A stretch of DNA of 64,000 nt from Diphasiastrum complanatum (GCA_029204225.1 CM055102.1:28820969-28884968), one strand, 5' to 3'; counted from the stretch's first letter, positions 48,172-60,700 are shown. Program-made: numbers and translations. The notes: generated from the sequence alone by a model not told the origin.

Positions 48172-48249
48172 TCTCGGAAGAAGAAAACTAACAAAAAGAA
48201 GTTTGAACAAAACAAAAGTGGATCAAAACAAAAAATTTGCGATGAAAGG

Positions 48250-48428
48250 GCGCTTGAGATCAATACCAGCACTGAATATCAATTTTGAGCGCAAGATCTA
48301 CAAAGATTATTTGCAGAAAAGAGATGCGCGCTCGAAAGCGATATTTCACAGCAGGCGGTATCGGACTCGAGCGCACTGTGAGAGAGGGCGGAAGCTTGAA
48401 AGATGAAAGAGCGCGCTTGAGAGTGATA
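48250..48428. repeat. left array of alternating GCGC-N8-GATA motifs (copy B)
   Basis: Motifs start at 48250 (F, AATA variant), 48277 (R), 48328 (F), 48359 (R) and 48413 (F), spaced 27, 51, 31 and 54. Four are perfect. Confidence 0.93.
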
Positions 48429-48497
48429 TCGGAAGCTAAAAGCAAAAAAATTTGTGAAAAAATTGAAAATTTCGAGGACTTATATATACAAAATTTT

Positions 48498-48745
48498 TGC
48501 ACGTGTGAAAAGACGGCCAAGACACGTGCTGTTAGATGATTAGACCATGTAGAATGTCGATACTGACAATGATGACCCAATTATGAGGCCACGTGGGCTG
48601 AGACATGTGCGCGAATCCCTAATCGACGTGTGTCATTCTCGCACATGACAGATGTCAGATCAATCATACTAGGTACAACGCATTTAATTTGGCCAATCAC
48701 AAGTCGACACGTGTTCCTTCACCACTCCTCCACACGTGCAATTTT
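48498..48745. promoter_or_regulatory. G-box cluster (copy B)
   Basis: Five CACGTG words, within gcacgtgtg, gacacgtgct, gccacgtggg, gacacgtgtt and cacacgtgca, plus acatgtg and cgacgtgtg variants. It occupies the same place relative to both TATA boxes as in copy A. Confidence 0.8.
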
Positions 48746-48801
48746 TTTTTTATAAATATGTCTTTTTGGGCTTGGATTTTCACCGTCTCGTTGACTATTA
48801 T

Positions 48802-48978
48802 GCGCCTAGATCCGATACTGCATCCTCCGGTATCGCATTCAAGCGCGTTTCGTGTCCCTTTTCTTTCCTGCTCGTTCTTCTTGCGCTCGGATCCGATACT
48901 CTAGCTTCCAATATCTCTCTCGAACACACGTTGCCTTGACGTGCTTGTCTAACCTGGGGTTTGCGCCTGATAGCGATA
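48802..48978. repeat. right array of alternating GCGC-N8-GATA motifs (copy B)
   Basis: Motifs start at 48802 (F), 48831 (R), 48883 (F), 48912 (R, ACAC variant) and 48963 (F), spaced 29, 52, 29 and 51. Four are perfect. Confidence 0.93.
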
Positions 48979-49011
48979 TTTGGAACTTCAGTTCTATTAT
49001 TTTTGTTTAAA

Positions 49012-50335
49012 ATGTCTAATTTTGAATCTAGTTTGTTTTCTTTTTTTTTAATAAATTTGGTATTATTGATAGGTTGGACTATTTCAAATCTCTTTTTTCT
49101 TCTATTCTTTTTATTCTACCTTCTATAACTGAGGGCCTTGGTGTGGAGGCATTTTCTGAGATATATCTCAGATTTAAGTCCCTGCTCAATACTCTGTTAT
49201 TCAAGTCTCAGAATAAAGACATGATTCATTATCAGGACCTGGTGGCCCTCGACAAGCATATCTACAAAGCTAAGCTTGACAGAATGTTTACCAAGTTACA
49301 TAATGATTTCAAGTCTGTAGATGAGTGTCCAATTCATAATAAGAAATGTAGATTTGTTGATTTTCAGTTTGTTTTTTTTTTTTTCCTTTTGTTAAATATT
49401 TTTGATAATTCGGACTCTGTGCCCTCCACTTCTGAAGCAGTTTCTTCTAGTGGTACAAAGTCTGAAAAGTCAAAGATTGTAGATATATATCTTTTTGATT
49501 GACACAAGAGTTAATTTAGATGATTTGATTTTGATCCTACTCAAAGTAGGGCTACTTTTATAGGCCCTAGAACACCCACTACCCTTTCTCCTTCTGATAA
49601 ATCTTTGATCACTTTGCCTACTTATAATATAGATAATAATTCCTTTTTGACAATATCGGATTTTTTTTATTTCACTGAAGCTAAGACTCTTTGCATTTTG
49701 AGCAAAGAGCTTGATGAATTTCCGAATATAATTTCTTTTGATGCTGATGATCTTCTCCCTGATGTTGACGATGTACATAATGATAAGTTTTATTCAGGGA
49801 AAGATTGCTTGAAAATGGTTGTGGAGGAACTGCGCAACAAAGAAGATGATCTACTTTCTGAGGAGGAGTTTCAAAGTCAACTTGGTTTTCCACAGCCAAC
49901 TGACTATTCACCAACAATATTGACATCGAAAGGTGGACATAATATTGATGGAGAGACAATAGTTAGAGAAGACAAAGCCGAATGTGTAAGTTTTTGTCTC
50001 TTATCAAGTACTAGTAGATTTGTTATGTCAGATTATATACTGGAGCTTACTTTGTTTTTTATCATTTCAGGAAACAATTTTTCTTGATGATTTTGCAATT
50101 CGTCGAGGAGGGCAGAGATCTTTTGTGGGAGAATTTTCAAGAGATCATGCACTCGGGCACCATCTAAAGTCCTTCAAGAATAATGCCCATTCAAAGTTTC
50201 ATCAGTATGATTATGGCAATCAAGGCACTGTCTCGTTTTTTTGGAGGACATAATTTTAATAAGGTGTATAAAATAATTTTTGTAAAGAAAACTATTGCGG
50301 TTAAAATTTTAGGATATGGACCAGTAAATTCCATT
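49012..50335 (+). pseudogene. copy B, acidic gene with possible histone-fold last exon
   Basis: Starts MSNFESSLF. After a frame change it reads DYFKSLFSSILFI, EAFSEIYLRFKSLLNTLLF, HYQDLVALDKHIYKAKLDRM and CPIHNKKCRFVDFQ, then the acidic block SFLTISDFFYFTEAKTLCIL and DDLLSEEEFQSQLGFPQPTD. The intron (49986-50070, GTAAGT...TTTCAG) is at the same place as in copy A. The last exon reads ETIFLDDFAIRRGGQRSF, then after a one-base shift near 50195 IMAIKALSRFFGGH and KIIFVKKTIAVKILGYGP. It then fuses to the transposase C-terminus, so the true C-terminus is lost. Stops and shifts near 49500 and 50195 break it. Confidence 0.6.
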
Positions 50336-51775
50336 GCTTGCCAATGAGATTTTTCCATTCCTTGCGATGACCATATGCTAAGACTTCCACTATTTCTTGC
50401 AAAGAATGTCGAATGATGTCGTAATATGTGCTGCATATCATAAAAACATCATCTAAATCAGTACCAAAAGTATCTAATTTAATTGCACATATTTGTCTAT
50501 CGTAGTGTAAAATCAAAATCTTACCATATAATGTGTTATATGATCAACACCCCATGCACTCTGAACTGCATCCACAAATTCATTGGTTGTTTTCTGTATC
50601 ATTTGAACATCAGTATTTGAAAATTTATCCTTTCTCAAGTATTTCACCATGTTGTCTAACGTTTTTCAAACTTCTACTTTGTGTATACGAGTAGAACATT
50701 CTTCTTCGAAATCTTGAGTTGCTGCAATAATTTCTTTCCAAACCGTGTATTGAACCTTAGATTGTTTGCCAGAATAATTTGATAAAAATCTTCGAGCTTT
50801 AGATCCTCCAATGCTCGACTTGCATGGAATATTTCCTGTTTTACTTGATAGCTTGTCATCTTTTTTTATTATAACGTGGCCTTTATGTAAGCCCGCTTTG
50901 GACAACACATCCTCTAATCTAGAAATAGCTTCCTTCGCAGAGGATTATGACTCGGAATTCCATGCAAACAAGATGTGAAGATATATTATTTTTTCTATAA
51001 TACGCACCTCCGCATGCAATGTACAGATATGAACATTTCGTAGAGGAATCGGTAGTACAGGTTTCCAATTAGGATCTTCTTGATCTCTTGATATTCTTGT
51101 ACTCCTTGTCATGTCTTTTGTTGTTTTCATGCAGTACAAACAGGGGTGTTTAGAGTTAGCACCATGAGATACATTGAACATACATTTTAATGTCTTGAAA
51201 TCTCCTGCTAAATGCCATTCAATATTGAAAGTGCCAATTCCAGGAATATTGAGTGGAACTCCCTCCATGTGATTTTTTATGGTGACAGGATATGATCTTT
51301 CAGCACCTATAAGAGAATACAAAAACGTGATTAGCCTCATAATATTAACACAGAGAAGATTTTAGATATGAAATCCATATTCAAATGATTATCCCTATTT
51401 ATTATGCAAAGGAACTGCTATACTTGAAATGCTGCCAACCACCAGATATCATTTTTTGATTGAACATTGAAATTGAGGTCTTCTGAGTCTTTTGAATTTG
51501 AAAGTGCTCCATTCATCATCGTGAGACTGACTCTTTCCATTTTTTGTCCTTTTATAATTTCAGACTCATCTAACTTGAGAACAACTATCAACTTGTTATT
51601 GACATGCTCATTTGTAATACCATAAAAATTTATGATGAATGTTAATAACTGATTAATGTCAATAAACAAATTGTTGGAATTGTTATATGCTAGACTTTCT
51701 CCTTTCAAGCAATACACTTCATTGATATGAGATGGAGCACAAGCCTTCGACAAACAATTTGTAGGTCTGATAGCT
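50301..51775 (-). pseudogene. copy B, transposase-like gene
   Basis: Most complete copy of this gene. Blocks on the minus strand: SKACAPSHINEVYCLKGESL, KLIVVLKLDESEIIKGQKME (a conserved Asp in a beta strand), GTFNIEWHLAGDFKTLKCMF, SHGANSKHPCLYC, VHICTLHAEVRIIEKIIYL, KEAISRLEDVLSKAGLHKGH, ARRFLSNYSGKQSKVQYTVW and YGHRKEWKNLIGKQW. The order LDES, then GDFK, then a CxxC finger resembles an uncharacterised eukaryotic transposase-like family that I recall from glomeromycete fungi and cnidarians (G/C-D-[WF]-K ... CLYC). That link is from memory and uncertain. Broken by stops at 50938 and 50668; the 5' end is cut at about 51775. Confidence 0.6.
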
Positions 51776-54016
51776 TGTTGGGAAGGTCAAGATGGATACT
51801 AATCAGGCTGGACCATCCATGATCCTCTTGTGGATATGTGGCACTAAATCTCCCAAGAAGATTAATAAAGACAATTTTCAATCCTTTTTAGCCTTCTACA
51901 TCCTCTAATGTCCGAAATCTTTGTTCTAACCTCTTGGAAAGCTTCAAAAGACTTTGATAAACCCTCATTCAAGGTCTACAAGGTGATTTACATCAATATG
52001 TAATCAAATCTATGAAAAAACTTGCAAAACTCATCATATTTGGCAATATTTCCAATTTTTTTACATTATATAAAGCCGATTTCTACCTCATGCATCTACA
52101 TACTGCTCACATATAACTCAAATTAGTTATCAAAAGCCATCTAATGATCTAATTTTGTTGGATTATGGTTCTTACTACACCTTTAAAAAAAAGTAATTCT
52201 TGACCAAAATCATAGTCTAGAACCGTAAATTTTGTAAATTATCAGCACGCATCATTAATTCAACAATTAATGAATTCACAAACGAAAGTAATTTGCTGGA
52301 AATTTAGATCTACCATTATTTTTGAGCTACACAAGCAAAACCTTGAAAAATTGTCACAGTGAAAAACTTGAGATATCATCCACTTGGAAGCTTTCTCCAT
52401 CAAGAAGAAAAATTCGATCGATCCACTACCTAAGATCCAATGAAAAGCTTTAGAACTCCAGGTTCCCTTAAGCCTTGGCTTTGATACCACAAGCTCCTCA
52501 AGATCCTGCTTAATATAAAACAAACACAAAGAGAACATTGTGGAGCAAGACCACCCAACCAATGAGAAGCCATCGATCAATCTCCAATAGCATCACCCCC
52601 GAGCCACAAAATAGGATGCAGGTGTCGAAAGAGAAAATTGGTAATGAAAACTACACTACGGAATGGTAGGATGGCGAGTTCCTGCTAGGATATATAGGCC
52701 CCAGTCCCACCTATGCATGTGCCCATATAAGCTAGGTAAATCCCCAAAAGCACTTTTCACTACTATTGATACTCTACATACCTATAGTCATCCTAATCCG
52801 TGCACTAGCTCCACTAATGTAACTGGGCCTTCACAAGGTTATTGATTACATTTTTGGCCTAGACTGAAATAATGAGGCATAAGCAATAATCTCGCCTACT
52901 GAGATTATAAACGATTCATGTGGATTAAGGCACATGAGACCAAGACACACACATCTCCAAGGTTCACATCGACAAAGACGAGTGAAGGTTCTCTCACTAA
53001 GCAAATGAGCCAGAAGATACCTTTCCATGATAGAATAGGCTACTTATGACTAGACGAATTCAAACCTTAACCAAATTCAATTGTCTTTGTGAAATCTGTA
53101 ACTCTTCTAATTACTTGTTGGGCCTTATTTGGCCAATACTCCTTATTTGACTTGTCTTTGAGGGGTTTAAAGAGGGATCACATTTGTTTTTATCAAGGTT
53201 GAGAGATCTTTTGGGCCCAAAAGAGTTTAAATTGGATACCCACAATTATGAAGTACATGACACATTACAACTCCAAAATGAGCTCAAACTAGAGCATCAC
53301 GAATGTCATCATGAACAAAATATACAAATGTCATCAATAAGCAACATCACAGTTCAGTTGCATAAACATGAATGAAAAAAATATAAGAAAGACTTGTTGA
53401 GAGTTGGGGTTTAGGACATTGTTTGAGTTCTACTCAAAGGTGCCAATACCTCAAATTGGGCCTATAATGTGATTGAAAAACGTTGGAACACCTAGTTCAA
53501 GGTCAAGAAACAATAATGAACTCAAACAAATTTTCTTAGCTTGAATGATGTCTTTGTTTGAGGACCTCAAACAAGGTTACAAAAGCTTGATCAAGGTTTG
53601 TTGTGGAACACACATTGAACTGAGTAAAAGATATGAAGGACATTCACATAAGCATTTGAGGAGTGTCCAACATGTTGGATACACAAAGATGAAATGCATC
53701 GAGCTTCTTTAATTGTTGGATAAGGGTGGGGCCATGCATGCATGCTAAGGTTATGGAATACGCTCATCTCCTCATTCAACGATCAAGAAGCGTTGATTAT
53801 GATGGATACATAACGATGAAATGCATCAAGCTTTCTCAATCGTAAAGCACTACACTGCTAAAAAAAAGCTCAGTCTATTTTGAAGAATGCTTAATAACCA
53901 CTTTTAAAAATAGATCCGAGCAAACAAATCTTAAAGATTCATTATTATGATGGAAAGCATAATTTCCTAGAAATAGTTATTTTTGTCTCTATTTTAAGCA
54001 AATTACTTTTATGATG
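51776..54016. other. LTR-element debris, no gene recognised
   Basis: The reverse complement of 52478-52489 is TGGTATCAAAGC, a primer-binding site for a minus-strand element. A TATA-like gatatatagg lies near 52687. No gag or pol frame could be read. The remainder up to 54016 is unassigned. Confidence 0.4.
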
Positions 54017-54436
54017 GGTTTACGTATGGGCTAGGCAGGCCTTCCCCTATAGGTTTAATGAGAGTAGGGCCATGCAATACATTAAGCAAAGTTGAGAAAT
54101 ACGTTGACCCCACAAGATCCCACATGTTAAAACCTAATATACAAAGCAGCGAGGTGGTTTTACGAAGTAAGAAAGAGTAGATATAGATGTTTGTGAGGGT
54201 TTTCTTAGTTGCGCAATTTGTTTTAGCACTGGTTTGACGTACGTACAAGAAGGCCTGAGGTTGGTCTTTCCCTATACTTAAACTTACACCAAGGCCATGC
54301 TATTATAGCTTAAGCAAAGTTGAGAAATATCTGACCTTACAACATCAAGTGATCACCCCAAATGTTAAAACCTAATATACAGGCCAGCCAGGTAAGAAGG
54401 AGTAGATTAGGTATATAGGTATTGATGAGGGTTTCT
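54017..54436 (+). promoter_or_regulatory. ALY promoter region with an imperfect tandem duplication
   Basis: Two units of about 230 bp share taagcaaagttgagaaata (54082 and 54313), atgttaaaacctaatataca (54125 and 54361), a gtagat-a-tata stretch and a terminal AGGGTTT (54196 and 54428). AGGGTTT is the reverse of the telo-box common in promoters of plant housekeeping genes. The second unit carries gtatatagg at 54411. The coding start is about 330 bases further on. Which unit is used is not known. Confidence 0.6.
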
Positions 54437-54766
54437 CATACTTTTGTGCTTTTTTCTCTTGCCTCGCCGGCTAAACCATTCTCCTTGTTCCTGCCACTGC
54501 CATTCTCTCGCCCCTGCGTCTTCGATCTGAGCTATTTTCCTTCCGATCAGCGTCCTTTGCACCTCTTTTCCTTGGATTTGATCGCCGCTCGCCTTTTTGC
54601 TCTCTCATATTGGAAAGATCAAAACCGCTTTATTCATAAAATACATCATCCATCCTGAAGATCCACGTTTTTGGATTCTGAAGCTCAAGCTAGCTTTTGC
54701 CCTAATCGGACTTCTCGTGCATAGCCGTTCGTTGTGCGTCACATATCTTTATAGTGCAGAAATAAG

Positions 54767-57700
54767 ATGTCGAGCTCGCTTGACATGTCACTGGATGATA
54801 TTATCAAGAATAACAAACAGGTTGGCGGCGGCCGGGGAGCAGGCCTCCGAAGAGGGGCATCCAATGGCGGGGGTTATGGCAGCGGCAGATCATCAGGACC
54901 GATCCGCAGAGCTAATAGCCGGGCCACTGCTCGTCCTTCGCCTTACTCCACGGCTAAGGCAAGCAAGCAACATCTTCTTGTGCATAAAAATCATATTGGA
55001 AATTGCAGGCGACAATGAGTAGTGTTTAATGGATAAGTTCTTGTGTAAATGCTTTGAAATAGCTATTTACTCCTCTAAGGATTACAGTCTCTCAGAATCC
55101 ATTGCTTTGTAAGAGCCTCTAGTACACGCGGGATAGTAAGGAAAGAAAATATCGGAGCAGTGATAGCACTTCCGTCTATTTCGGATGGAATAGAAGATGG
55201 TTGGATTGGGGCATTGGAGGGCCGTGTTTCCGGGCAAACCCTTCTCACGGCTCTTTTAGGTCATCTTCAGCTGTACCTTTTGTATCTAGTTTGGGTTTGG
55301 GCCACCATTTCTCCACGCTGGGCGTTGCTGTTTATCAAATATGACCGGTCTTACTTTTCTATGCAAGTTCTGGAGGTGGTATTTCCAGTTTTAGCTTCTT
55401 GGTCTGTAGCATGCTATGTGAACCAAGATCAAACCCTAGTGGCATGCTATATGAACAACGATGAAGCCCTAGTGGCATGTTATGTGAACAATGATAAAAG
55501 CCTAGTTTGAATGCATGTGATCATCTCTTTACAGGATGACAAGACTTGTGTAAGTTCATAAGAGTTGTGGTTGCTGAAACTCTAGCCGTGCATGCATCTG
55601 CTATTACACAACGCTTACTCTCTGTTGAATGTTTAAGCAGCCTGCTCAGCGCGACACAGATGGAGTCTGGCAGCACGACTTGTTTGAGGAAGGGGGAAAT
55701 GCACCCGGTAAAGCCGTTGGAATAGAGACTGGTACCAAGCTGTATGTGTCCAATTTGGACTATGGAGTTTCAAATGAAGATATTAAGGTATTTTTCTTTT
55801 CCTGAAAATGCTAGCAAACTGCTTAGTTTGGACTCGCTGGAACAACTCAATCATGTGATTGCTAATATCATGCCAGTGTTAAATTACATATTTCTAGCAC
55901 AGTTACTTGATTTGTATCCTTCTAACACACTTTGTAGCTGTATGTGGGTGTATGGTGATTCATCATTGTTGCTTTGTATCACGTATTATTAGTTTACGCG
56001 TTTGGAAACTTGGAAAGTGCTGATAAGCATATGAGCATTGAGCATCAGCAAGTTCTTTGAGATTCTTCAGGAATTTACAAAGTATGGATTTAATATTATC
56101 AATGCCATATAAAATATTTGTCATCAATGTTCAAAATTTTGGCCTTGGTGCAAGTTATGTTTATATAATTGTTGGGACTTCTTACTAGTCGTTTCAAGTG
56201 TTGTGCTGGGGTTTTTATTTTGCTTTGTGATTTATATCAATCATAGAATCTGAGAGTCCCGTGAACGGTTCACCGCGGTTCTCAGAACAGTGAACCATAT
56301 GGTTCACAAAGATTTTGCTGGTGAACCGTGGTGAACCGTACAGCAATTAATTAATTATTTTTTATATATTATTGTGCGGAAAGTTAGCGGAAAGTCATGC
56401 AGCGGAATCCTTTCTCTGATGGCCTCATTTGCACTGCCCGTAAGCGTGGTTGGGCATCGCGCCCTCTGCAATGCAGAGCATAAGTGGTCTTCTAGATATG
56501 AGGTTGATCTTGGCGACCTCACCTCCATTGTTTAGATCGATAAAGAACGGAAGCTCATGAAATGTGAGCCTATGGTGACGATGTCGCAGCTGAGGGCTGC
56601 CACTATTCCATATGGTTTTGCTCCTGAGGTTCTGCCTGAGCTCGATGACCTCACCATTGGGGGGCTTATCAACGGCTATGGCATCGAAGGCAGCAGACAG
56701 AGAGGATTAGAGAGTATTAATAATTAATTAATTAATTACAAGAACTGTACCACGGTTCATGAACTGTGGTACGGTTCACCCAACGGTTCTTGGGACCCAC
56801 GGTTCCAAGAACCGTTGGTTCTATGCTATCAATATTTGCTTTTATCGGTAGTAGGAAGGTTGTTGCTTTAATCTCTTTGTAATTACATCATTGAGTTGAG
56901 AACACAATTGCATGAAAGGACTGTGTACAAGGTGGTATACAAGTGAACACAAATATATCTTCATGAAATCTACCAATGCTATATAATCAACTCATTGGTC
57001 AACTTGATGTAGGTGTTGTCTAGTTCTTGTCAAGCTGTAACTGGTGCCAAGCGCTGACCTCGTAGTATGCAATGTGGTGGATTGGTGGTCACAAAAACAG
57101 ATAATTACCGGTGTTTAACATGGGTGGTGATTGGACCACTTTATGTCCATTTGATCCTTGATCTCTATCTTGGTCCATAATTTCTCTTAGTTGCTAATCT
57201 TCAACGAAATATTGTGGAATCTATACTTGTGTTAAGGATGAACTTGCATGTCATGTTGAGGGTAAGTCGAGCTTTGTTTTTTCCTTGTATATAAGGCATG
57301 CTCCTTACTTTCAGATCATGCGTCTTCTCTAGTTATCTCATGGAATCTGCCAGCCTCAAACTCAAGATGATGTGAAAGTATTATAGGCCAGCTCCTTGTG
57401 AATTGAAGCTAAGTTGCATTGGAACGACGTTTCAGAGGCATAAGGTTCCGGAACGAGTTTTCTAGAACGTCGGAACCCTAAAAATTAAAAACTTCCTACA
57501 TTTTAGTTTGTACTAGATGTTTTCTTTATTATAGTTTTGGAGACGTTTTATACGCTCCCATGGTTACCACATACTTGACATGTACTTCATTAGTCTTATA
57601 TGCCCTTTGGCATGGAAAAGACATTAATAAAGCTTTCTTTCTTTCTTACAACTATGCGGCTGGTTCGCGAACTATGTCCATGTTCTTTTACCAAATTAAT

Positions 57701-60700
57701 CATTAAAATTTAGATGGTTTAGAATCTATAATATGTATAACCGTGGGGTGAACCGTACCATGGTTCACGAATCGTGGTACGGTTCATCATAAATAAATAA
57801 ATAAATTATTAATTAATTAATGCTTGATAAAAATGAACGAAAAAAATAAAAAAAAAGTTAATTAATTAATCAATAACTACACTGTTCACCACGGTTTTGG
57901 CCAAAAAAGTTAGAGAACCGTACGGTTCTCAGAACCGTGGTGAACTGCCTACGGTTCATTAATTCTATGATTATGTTGGCAAGGTCGTCACTCACTAGTT
58001 TATCCTAAAAGAGATGAAAACTGGTTCTAGAATGTGCTGTTACTGTAGTAGTTTGTTTGTTCATATGCACAACTCCACAATGACTCACTTTAGCAACTTA
58101 CAAGAATTGAATTCTTAGCCAAATTTGTTCTCAATGTTATCTTCGAGGCAGGAAATATTTTCCAAGTGACTTCTAAGGTTTAATGGTCCTACGTGATGCA
58201 AGGTTCGGGCAATCGCTGATTGGCCTGTTCCCACAGATGTCCACCATGTTCGTATGTTTCTTGGTCTCGCTACTCACCTTCGTCGTCTTGTTCCTCACTT
58301 TGCCACTGTGGCTGCCCCTCTTCATGCCCTTTTGAAGAAGTCTAGTGCTTTTGTTTGGACTTCTGATTGTCAGTTCGCCTTTGACACTCTTCGTCGTGCT
58401 GTTGTGGAGGCCTCTGTCCTGTGTTTACCACAGTTTGATCAGAAATTTATTGTTGAGACCGATGCTAGTAATGTTGGTTTGGGTGCCTTGCTTCGTCAGT
58501 CTCAGTGTATTATTGCTTATGAGTCGTGTCGTTTACGCTCTTATGAGCAACGTTATTCTATCCATGAGAAAGAGCTTCTTGCCATTATCTATGCTCTTAA
58601 GAAGTGGCGCCATTACCTGTACCGTGTTCCTTTTGATATCGTTGCTGATCATCAGTCCTTACGTTATCTCTTCTCCTAGCGTGATCTTAGTGATCGTCAG
58701 TTTCGTTGGTTGCAGTTTTTACAATCTTTTGATTTTTCTATTTTGTATCGTCCTGGTCGTGCTAACACTGCTGCTGACGCATTGTCTAGACTTCCTGCTT
58801 TATTGAATACCCTTGTTGCCACGATCCCTTCCTGGTTTGATGATCTTCCATCTGCTTATCTTACATGTTCTGATTTTCGTGATGTTTATAGTTCAGCTCC
58901 ACCTATGTCGTCTTCACCTCATCAGGCTTATTCCATTGTTGACCACCGTCTTTATCATTATGGTTCTCTTTGTATTCCTAGTTCTTTGGGTATCCGTTCT
59001 CAGTTGTTGTCGGATGCTCATTCGTCCCCAGTTGGGGGTCATTTTGGTTTTCAGAAGTCTTATGCTCGTCTTAAGGATCATTTCTATTGGCCATCCCTTA
59101 GGAAAGAGCTTGTTGTACTTATTCGTATCTGTCCTTTCTGCTTACGTAATAAGTACTCCCGTGCTAAGTCCGCTGGTTTGCTTCAGAGTTGGCCTATTCC
59201 TCACTGCCAGTGGACTGATATTTCTATGGACTTCATCATTGGCCTTCCCCGCACCCGTCGTGGTCACGATTCATGTATGGTGGTAGTTGACAGGTTCTCA
59301 AAACAGGCACATTTCATACCCGTCCGCAGTACTATCACAGCAGAGCAGCTTTTTTTAACTAAAAAACTTGGGGAGGAGGATGCATGTATGGGGAATGTGC
59401 ATATCCCCATACATTTGCACATATTGTGTGCATTGAGGGGTGGACCCCAAAAAGATTCCTCACCCCCATTCTTTTAGTTTCTTTCCTTTAGCTAACTGTC
59501 ACTGCTTTGAGACTCTTATAGTATTCCTTATTCTAATATGGTGTTCCACAAGTGTATTGTTTAGATGAAAAGCCTTAAAGTAGCTTTGTCCTTTTTTATT
59601 ACTCGTCTTCAGTTGTGCCAGACTTTGTAGTATGTTGATAACTTGTCTAGGTGCCCTATCCATGTTCTGTAACCTAATAATGACCATTTGTAACTTTCTG
59701 TGGTTTCACAGGAACTTTTCTCTGAGGTTGGTGATTTAAAGCGATGCTCCATCCACTATGACAGAAGTGGCCGTTCAAAGGTAACTCCTTGCTTTATAAT
59801 TCATAGTTGCACAGAATCGCATTTCTGGGAGGAGACGTTTCGGAAACCGCGTTTCTCCTCCCATAATCGCAAATTTTTTCTTTTGTTTTTTTTGTTGGAA
59901 AAATAGCTTATGGCTGAAAATTTTTTAGGGGATCAATGGTCAAATGAGCGTTTTGCCTCTCAAAAGTGCAGTAGATGGGGCACAAACAGATCTTATTTTC
60001 AATAGCTACTTGGTTGTTATTTGCTCTGGATTTCAATAAATGCTCAGGGGGTTCGGGGGGCGGTAGCCCCCCGAGAAACGGGGGGTCTGGGGGGCGGTAG
60101 CCCCCCGGTGGGGGGTTTGGGGGGCAACGCTTCCCAATGGCAGGGTCCGGGGGCTGCCGGTAGACCTCGGCCCCGACGGTAAGGCCTCTTCATGACTTGG
60201 CCTTCCAACTCTCTGAGCGAAAACACACTCTGGGACCATTTGTGATCGTAACAAACACGCTAGAGGTTAACTTTTGAATTTTTATCCTTGACAAAACCCA
60301 ACATGGATTAATGCACCTGAACTGGACCATCCTGCACCCGAAACAGTCGGCAAATTACACAGTAATTATGCTCTTAATTAGAGCTTTCACCTGATATCCA
60401 TATTGCACAAAAAAAAACCAAACAAAAAATTAAAAAAAAAACGTTTCTGAAAGAATTCCATATTTCCGAAATGTGTTTATCATTTGCTTTCTAAACTATT
60501 GTAGTAGTTTGCTATGCGTGAGTTTATGTTTCAAATTGGTGATGTGAAGGGTTTGATTTTCATGTTCATTCCAGGGTACAGCTGAGGTAGTATTTACCAG
60601 AAAACCAGATGCTTTGGCTGCTATGAAAAGGTACAACAATGTGCAACTGGATGGAAAGCCCATGAAGATAGAGCTGATTGGCACCAATTTGATGACTGGT

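Larger units (their letters stand above)
48172..49011. promoter_or_regulatory. copy B divergent promoter between the H3-peptidase and acidic genes
   Basis: Same plan as copy A: a TATA-like tttataaatatg near 48750 faces the plus gene and the reverse complement of tatatatac near 48480 faces the minus gene. A G-box region (48498-48740) lies between them, and arrays of alternating GCGC-N8-GATA motifs lie on both outer sides, in the presumed 5' leaders. Confidence 0.75.

Noticed and set aside
56395..56696. A genuine DWF1 gene exon
   Set aside because: Framed by inverted transposon arms, frame-broken and without neighbouring DWF1 exons.
60033..60254. Pro-rich ORF on the minus strand
   Set aside because: Translation of the G-rich intronic repeat; no other coding sign.
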